Positions 59,601-64,000 of a stretch of DNA of 64,000 bases are shown here, in pieces; position 1 is the first letter of the stretch; each line of letters starts with the position of its first letter. The position numbers and the translations under genes are program-made. Under the pieces are notes generated by a model. The model was not told the origin of the DNA. It worked only from the letters and a program-made list of their open reading frames with translations, and did not search any database. The stretch lies in NCBI RefSeq assembly GCF_004006235.1, contig NZ_CP034753.1:3658001-3722000 (forward strand). Direction: 5' to 3'. Source of the DNA: Agromyces sp. LHK192 (GTDB lineage Bacteria > Actinomycetota > Actinomycetes > Actinomycetales > Microbacteriaceae).

Positions 59601-62600
59601 GTCGATGGTCACGCTGTCGTTCGCGGGGATGACGACGTCGTCTTCCCACACGGGGTTGGTCGTCGCCTGATCCCACGTGCAGACGAGGTGCACCGTGAAC
59701 TCGTCGGGCGCCCATTCGTCGGCGCCGGTGCCGGTGACGTCTTTCTCGATCGTGAGCGACCCGGTCGTATAGACGTTCGTCACGGCGAGCGCGGTGAGGT
59801 GCGTGCCGTCGGCGTCGTCCGGGAGGATCGTGAATTCTGCGGTGGTCGTGTCTCCGAGCTCGGTCCCCGTGCCATCCTCGGTGAGCACCACCAGCGTGTC
59901 GGTCGCACCGGCGACATCCGTCTCGGTGACGGTGCAGTCCGCACCGACGGGAAGGGGCGCGAACTCGATGCTGTCGCCGCCCTGCAGGGTGAAGGTGCGT
60001 TCGGCCGGCAGGATCACGTCGGCACCGAGCCACATGCAGCTCACCGTGAAGGTGAACGTCGGATCGGCTGGGATCGGATTGCCGTCCTGGTCGAGGGCGC
60101 CCGATTCGATCACGTCCTTCTCGACCGTGAAACCGCCGATCTCGTACGTGTTCGTGACGGTTGCGGTCGCGCCCTCCACCGGGTCGGCCGGGAACGGATG
60201 CCGCACGTCGGTCCGGTCCGTGAGGTCGAGTCTCGCCGTGATCTCGCCCGACCGCCCGTCGGCGCCGGGCGGTGTGTACCCGACCGTCGATCCCTGCGCC
60301 GGGAGCTCGGCGATCGTGCACGTCGAGTACAACGGGAGGTCGGTGCCGGGTCCCACGACCACCGGCGTGCCGTCGGCGGGCACCGTCACGGGCGAGACGG
60401 GAGCACCGGTCGTGTCCTCGAGCGGCACGTCCTCGCCGACCGACTCGCACTGCACGTCGAACTCGTACGATTCCGGCAGCGGGAACGGCCAGCTGTCCGG
60501 CACCTCCTGGTCCTTGGTCAGCTCGATCTCTCCCATCGGGAAGGCGACGCCGGCGCGTACCGGTTCGACCGGGCCCCGGTAGACGGCCTGCCCTTGGAAG
60601 TCGGCGCGCGATCCCGCTGCCGCTGTGTTGTAGGCGATCGGCAGCTGCGTGTCGTACGCATCGGGGATGTATGCCGGCGTCTGCGTCTGGAACAGGATGG
60701 AGCCGCTCGCGCCCGGCGCGAGCTCCTGCCCAGTCGGGTACTCGATCACGGTCTTGAGCGCGACCGCCGTTGCGAGCTCCGGCTTCGGCGTCGAGTTGTC
60801 GTAGGGGATCCAAGGTCGCGTGGTGACGTCTGCGAAGCAGGGGTCGGTGTCGGGGATCGGCTGGTTGAGGGTCGACCATTGGATGTCCGCCGCGTTGCAA
60901 GCTCGGTTCGGCACCGTCGTCATGTAGTAGGCCTGGATGGTGGGCAGGAGCGCGCCGCCGGACCCGAGCCTGAAGTTTCCGAGGAAGATCGGCGACCACT
61001 GCGACCCGCGCGGCGTGCCGACCACGACGCCCGTGTCGCCGACCGCGGGCAGCACGTCGATGCCGCCGATCGCGTCGGCCGGCACGTTGCCGCGGTTGGT
61101 GAACGTGAGCCGCCACTCCTCGATGCCGCCCGGGCGGGTGATCGGCACGCACTCGTTGACGTAGTAGCCGCCGCCCGCATTCGGCAGCTCGCACTCGCCC
61201 AGTACCGGGGCCTGGTTGGTGTTCAGCACGCCCAAGTCGTCGTAGTTCGGATCTGTCGTGGGCACACCCGGAACACCCGCACCGACGCCCTTGACCGCCT
61301 TCGTGATGACGATCGGTGCCGCGGCCGACGGGGTGACCGTCGTATCAGCGGTGCAGTCCGGGGTGTTCTGCGTGTCGTCGATCGGCACGTTGTTCGACGT
61401 GTGCTCGCACGTCTCGAAGTCGCGATCGCTCGTCGCGGTGATCGAGTTGCCGACCGGGGTACCCGGCGCCAGTCCATCTCGGAACTGCAGGTGCGCCGCG
61501 ATCACGAGCACGTCGCCGGGCGCGAACACGAAGTCGGTCGGCACGGTGATCGTGACCACGCCGGTCGTCGTGTCGAGCGTGCCGCTGAAGCCGTCGGTGG
61601 GCAGGTCGTTCCCGTCGGCGTCGGTGAGCGAGAACTCGAACACCGGGTCGGCGTTCGGAACCGGAACGAGGTAGGAGCCCTGGGCATCGGCGCCGACCGA
61701 GTCGGTCAGTTCGAGTCCGGTCATCTGCCACTCGCCGGTGTTCTCGATCCGCATGACGTACGGGATCTCGGAGAACGGCGGGAACTGCTGCGCAGCCGCA
61801 CCGCCCTGCCCGTTGCCGGGAGCCTTCGTCACCTGGATCGCATTGACGCGGTGCAGCAGTTGCGTCGTGTCCTGGGCGCTCGCATCGGCCTCCCAGATCA
61901 CCCCGTCGGGAGTCGTCCACGCTCCCACACCGTGCACGTCGACCACGTCGGTCGTCGTGCCCTGGACCGTCTCGCCCGGGGCGGTCTCGAGGCCCGGCAG
62001 CGTCGACGGCACGGGGTAGGAGTCGATCTCCCCGTTCGGGCCGTAATGCAGGTTGTCGAGTCGGTTCGCCGTGAACGCGACGGACACGATCGGATTGCGC
62101 GGGTTCTCCCAGTTGCTCTCGGCCGCGTCCTGGCGCACCTCGAAGCGAAGCCCTCGCACCGCCGACGCGTCCACGCCGACCGGAAGCGCGGGCGTCACTG
62201 CCGCGCCGGACGCGACGTCCTGCCAGAGCCCGACCACCCAGCACGCGGTGAGGTCGACGTCTCCGCCGCAGGTCTGCACGAGCGCGCCCGAGCCGTCGAC
62301 CGAGTACTCGACGTTCGTGAGCGCGCTGACCCGCAGCTGGCCGATGTTCGCCGGGAGCGTCGACGCGGGGAACGATGCGAACTCGAACGCGTTCCAGAAC
62401 GTCGGCTCGTCGTCGGTGATCGTGAGCACGGTGGTGCGCACGTTGCCCGTCGGCTGTCCGCCGATCGTCACGGTGTAGCCGTCGGGCGACTCGTCCTCGT
62501 ATCGCGACGACGGGGAGATCGACTTGCCGGCCACGACCCCGTAGGTCGCCGGCACGAACTGCAGCGTGTCGTCATCGGTGCCGTGCGCGGTATCCGTCGG

Positions 62601-64000
62601 AGCGCCGCCGGGTCGCGTCCCGTCGGCGGAGGCCACGTTCGTGACGATGTCGCCCTCCGCCGGCCGGGTCGCCGGGTCGTCGCGGAGGAAATCGCGGAGC
62701 TGGTAGGTGAGCATCACGCTCGTCTGCTCGGTCGTGAGGATCGCGACCCGGTCGGGGTCGAAGTGCGCGACGCTGACGCCGACCACGTCGACGAGGTCGG
62801 CGGGCGCGAGTGCCTGCGCCTCGGCGATGCTGTAGTCGTCGGTGCCACCGCCCTCCCGGGTGAGGGTCACGACGGTCTCGGTCGCATCCGCGGGCACGCT
62901 GATCGTGCCGATCGCGTACAGGTTGAACGTGTTGTAGGTGTCGGTCGCCGCAGCGGGCGGAGTGGCGGGATCGGAAACCACGAGCTGGGCGATGTTCGCC
63001 TCGGTCTCATTCCGCGCGGTGATCGTCGCCGTGACGAGCGGATATTCGTCCTGCGTCGCCGTGTCGGGCGGCACCGGCAGGGCGTCCTGGTCGAAGGTCT
63101 TCGTGACCGACACGTTGACCGTCGTGTCGAGGATGGTGATGTCGTCCGAGTCGGTCTGGTCGGGCACGACCGCCGGGCCCTCACCGTGGATGCCGGCGGT
63201 GTTCACGACCACGCCGTTCAGCCCCGAGTTGTACTGCTCGTCGTGGAGGGACCCGACGACGGGTCCGCCATCCGATCGCTTTTCCTGTCGGAGTTGGAAC
63301 GTGAGGTCGAGGCCGCGGCCGTTGCCCGTCGACGAGGCGACGCCGCTGCCCGGTGCGGGCCCGACGCCCGCGCCGCGGTTCGATCCCTCGACGTAGGTCA
63401 GGCGGACGCCCAGCGTCGACTCGCGCTGCGCTTCGCTGAGCTCGAACCCGGGGAAGCCGCCGTCGCACGCGGTGCCGGTCGTGTCCACGGCACCGCAGGC
63501 GGCAGCGGTGACGTCGACCCAGGCGTCTGCCGTGTCGTCGTACAGCTCGACGCTCTCGATGCGGTCGTACACGATGAGCGGGTCGAGCGTCGCGTCGATC
63601 GCCTCGATCGCCGCGAGGTCCCACGCGTCGTAGGCGGATGCCGCGATGTTCGAGAAGTCCGCGCCGGCGGTCGGGTCGTCGGTGATCTCGACCGAGTCGA
63701 ACGGCACGCCCTGCGTCGACCAGAGGATGCGTGCGGTGCGCTGGTCATCGGTGAACGCGAAGACGGTGTCCTCGAGCCAGTCCTTCTCGATCAGGTCGAC
63801 GCCGGGGCCGTCCGGCGGCCACGGGTTCACGTCGATGTCGTCGGTGTCCGTCGCCGTGTTGTCGTCCGGGGAGGTGTCGTCGGGGTTCGTCACGGTCGAC
63901 GAGGCGTCGTTCTGCACGTTCAGCGGATCGGCGGCCTCTGCCGCATCGTGCACGCTGCCCGATCCGTCGCGGAACTGGTCGCGCGTGGCCACCTGGATCG
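56637..64000 (-). CDS. Giant modular surface protein with DUF5979-type Cys-pair modules, 5'-truncated by window
   Basis: At least 2,453 residues are visible; the frame stays open to the window edge (an internal GTG at 63992 is not taken as start), so the N-terminus is missing. The first 1,100 visible residues are DUF11/isopeptide-like adhesin domains (for example VNVSVTKTFDQDALPVPPDT). From about 60540 down to 56770 follow eleven modules of 105-130 residues of DUF5979 type, each starting GxxxxxKxVxG and holding one Cys in a V-x-C-T strand and one in G-x-E-C. Modules 2-6 (60137-58452) and 7-11 (58451-56775) form two copies of a five-module block. The C-terminus has LPSTAVTG, a hydrophobic helix and RRRRHGGAA: a sortase-type anchor with a non-standard pentapeptide. 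Role: long wall-anchored stalk or adhesin. Confidence 0.9.
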   Translation of the reverse strand, partial: IQVATRDQFRDGSGSVHDAAEAADPLNVQNDASSTVTNPDDTSPDDNTATDTDDIDVNPWPPDGPGVDLIEKDWLEDTVFAFTDDQRTARILWSTQGVPFDSVEITDDPTAGADFSNIAASAYDAWDLAAIEAIDATLDPLIVYDRIESVELYDDTADAWVDVTAAACGAVDTTGTACDGGFPGFELSEAQRESTLGVRLTYVEGSNRGAGVGPAPGSGVASSTGNGRGLDLTFQLRQEKRSDGGPVVGSLHDEQYNSGLNGVVVNTAGIHGEGPAVVPDQTDSDDITILDTTVNVSVTKTFDQDALPVPPDTATQDEYPLVTATITARNETEANIAQLVVSDPATPPAAATDTYNTFNLYAIGTISVPADATETVVTLTREGGGTDDYSIAEAQALAPADLVDVVGVSVAHFDPDRVAILTTEQTSVMLTYQLRDFLRDDPATRPAEGDIVTNVASADGTRPGGAPTDTAHGTDDDTLQFVPATYGVVAGKSISPSSRYEDESPDGYTVTIGGQPTGNVRTTVLTITDDEPTFWNAFEFASFPASTLPANIGQLRVSALTNVEYSVDGSGALVQTCGGDVDLTACWVVGLWQDVASGAAVTPALPVGVDASAVRGLRFEVRQDAAESNWENPRNPIVSVAFTANRLDNLHYGPNGEIDSYPVPSTLPGLETAPGETVQGTTTDVVDVHGVGAWTTPDGVIWEADASAQDTTQLLHRVNAIQVTKAPGNGQGGAAAQQFPPFSEIPYVMRIENTGEWQMTGLELTDSVGADAQGSYLVPVPNADPVFEFSLTDADGNDLPTDGFSGTLDTTTGVVTITVPTDFVFAPGDVLVIAAHLQFRDGLAPGTPVGNSITATSDRDFETCEHTSNNVPIDDTQNTPDCTADTTVTPSAAAPIVITKAVKGVGAGVPGVPTTDPNYDDLGVLNTNQAPVLGECELPNAGGGYYVNECVPITRPGGIEEWRLTFTNRGNVPADAIGGIDVLPAVGDTGVVVGTPRGSQWSPIFLGNFRLGSGGALLPTIQAYYMTTVPNRACNAADIQWSTLNQPIPDTDPCFADVTTRPWIPYDNSTPKPELATAVALKTVIEYPTGQELAPGASGSILFQTQTPAYIPDAYDTQLPIAYNTAAAGSRADFQGQAVYRGPVEPVRAGVAFPMGEIELTKDQEVPDSWPFPLPESYEFDVQCESVGEDVPLEDTTGAPVSPVTVPADGTPVVVGPGTDLPLYSTCTIAELPAQGSTVGYTPPGADGRSGEITARLDLTDRTDVRHPFPADPVEGATATVTNTYEIGGFTVEKDVIESGALDQDGNPIPADPTFTFTVSCMWLGADVILPAERTFTLQGGDSIEFAPLPVGADCTVTETDVAGATDTLVVLTEDGTGTELGDTTTAEFTILPDDADGTHLTALAVTNVYTTGSLTIEKDVTGTGADEWAPDEFTVHLVCTWDQATTNPVWEDDVVIPANDSVTIDNLPTGAECVVTEPDDGGATGDPVITPSSVTIGVDGEIGDPVTITVTNDFRTGGFVVEKTVTGPGTDLSENAVFTFDYTCTYEGATVDEGELTITGDGTAGPFTSATVTGLPVGSECVITETASGGADATPPPVTITIPDQTTAGVEDVETAPFENAYSAGTISVTKEVTGAAAEIPEIANATYVVHVTCSLTADGIPLFDGDVTVIGGTTVTIVDPATGDPLLLPVGTHCWGDEIDTGGATDASVDFDSFDNAAIVEASGSTDPGPLEITATNTFDYGEIAVSKAITGNPDYAEGLTFEILVTCTFDRGDGNPPIVIYDQEPVELAGGETVTLTDIPIGSECYAEEPDQQGAWSVDISATVDDPVEVVDGADITITVTNDYPEAGFSVTKTVDDGGAVDQDGNPIVYDTVFTFTAVCTFEGTTVLDETFQLSDGEVEEYGPLPAGSECTVTETDTGGAIGTGMVITQDGTATDLGETTSATFTLLPDENGASVNALGVDNPFTVGSLQLTKTVSGTGADEWAGEFGDYTVHVTCTLAAADPDLVYDGDVTLTTDAPGNVVTIPNLPTGAECEVDETDLGGATDWRADPNPVTIGDDTTGPIGITVDNEFRTGGLNVLKQVTGPGVPEFSTGPFDFSVVCTYEGQTVESSVLVVVGEEDSTGPYLSETITGIPVGSVCVVTEIDDGGADETPDPVTVTIPDQDPAGIETVVTAGPFLNEFSVGLLGIAKEVDGEAADAPWVADTVFTIDLTCELDVNGVRTTVFSRTLEVMAGDIEPITDADGNVVQLPIGTHCYGVESDPAGATATSVDYDSYDNAIIVVADPLPQPLLVTATNTFEYGELELEKTISGSAEAAAGKSFTVEVTCTLDRGDNNEPYVALDHEPVTITGGQTVVLDQLPVGAECWAEETDSGGAIASTVSATEASPVIVGDDEPVTITVDNEFAPLPSTAVTGFDGALRLTAALALLGGGAALIAFVMIRRRRHGGAA
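56775..58451 (-). repeat. Second copy of five-module protein repeat block
   Basis: Modules 7-11 start at AGFSVTK 58451, GSLQLTK 58088, GGLNVLK 57767, GLLGIAK 57437 and GELELEK 57086. They correspond one to one with modules 2-6. The last is followed directly by the LPSTA sorting signal. Confidence 0.8.
58452..60137 (-). repeat. First copy of five-module protein repeat block
   Basis: Encodes modules 2-6 of the giant surface protein in order (starts GGFTVEK 60137, GSLTIEK 59762, GGFVVEK 59447, GTISVTK 59123, GEIAVSK 58769). The same order of module types recurs in 58451-56775. Similarity is clear at protein level (shared DQDGNPI, TGTGADEWA, GTHCxG, DRGDxN) but modest in DNA, so the duplication is old. 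Confidence 0.8.

Noticed and set aside
57300..63900. Numerous plus-strand frames of 60-260 codons opposite the giant surface protein
   Set aside because: Val/Thr/Ser-rich antisense text produced by the repeated Asp/Thr/Val codons of the minus-strand protein.

Overview
The window is high-GC DNA (visibly around 70% G+C outside one stretch) from an actinobacterium. GTG and TTG starts, 4-bp ATGA/GTGA gene overlaps, a PurL/PurQ-type purine pathway, an Erm-family rRNA methyltransferase and several Actinobacteria-restricted membrane families all fit. The overall style (small DUF membrane proteins, DUF5979 and cell-wall-binding-repeat surface proteins, an AA10 chitin oxidase, Rv0909-like small protein) suggests Microbacteriaceae; that family assignment is inference. 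No rRNA, tRNA, CRISPR array or integrase was recognised.

Layout. 1-17 kb: the 3' end of purQ, a DUF1345 membrane protein, an MscS-type channel, a fur-catalase pair with a perfect palindromic operator, a large sulfatase, a four-gene operon (two membrane proteins, an M20 amidohydrolase and a tandem-domain Lrp regulator), apt, and then purL, about 13 kb from purQ. 16-29.6 kb: NUDIX, Erm, small membrane and coiled-coil proteins, a subtilase, an SDR/chorismate mutase pair, an FtsX-type ABC exporter, a secreted chitin LPMO and a YtrA-type GntR/ABC operon.

29.7-42 kb is an accessory region. It is less GC-rich, gene-poor, and full of short orphan secreted, lipoprotein and membrane proteins. It holds an ECF sigma factor with a small membrane partner, a second GntR/membrane-protein pair with a perfect palindromic operator, a MurJ-type flippase, a detached inverted copy of a MurJ C-terminus, a 72-bp inverted-repeat element, a 367-bp IS3-family remnant with related ends, and several broken genes. 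At 42.1-45.1 kb lies a large secreted protein ending in three nearly identical 306-bp cell-wall-binding repeats.

45-56.5 kb returns to core-like genes: an EamA transporter, lspA, lpd, then a symmetric cluster in which a LytS/LytTR-type two-component system lies between two sodium:solute symporters, each with a small membrane partner; then a TSUP transporter, a GNAT acetyltransferase and a small Rv0909-like protein. 56.6-64 kb is the 3' part of one giant surface protein built from about eleven Cys-pair modules. Ten of these form a five-module block present twice.

Many hairpins at gene ends share a GGATGCC/GGCATCC core, a 7-mer that also recurs inside core genes. Gene starts were chosen from reading frames, Shine-Dalgarno-like sequences and neighbour overlaps. 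Functions come from family recognition by eye; no database search was run.
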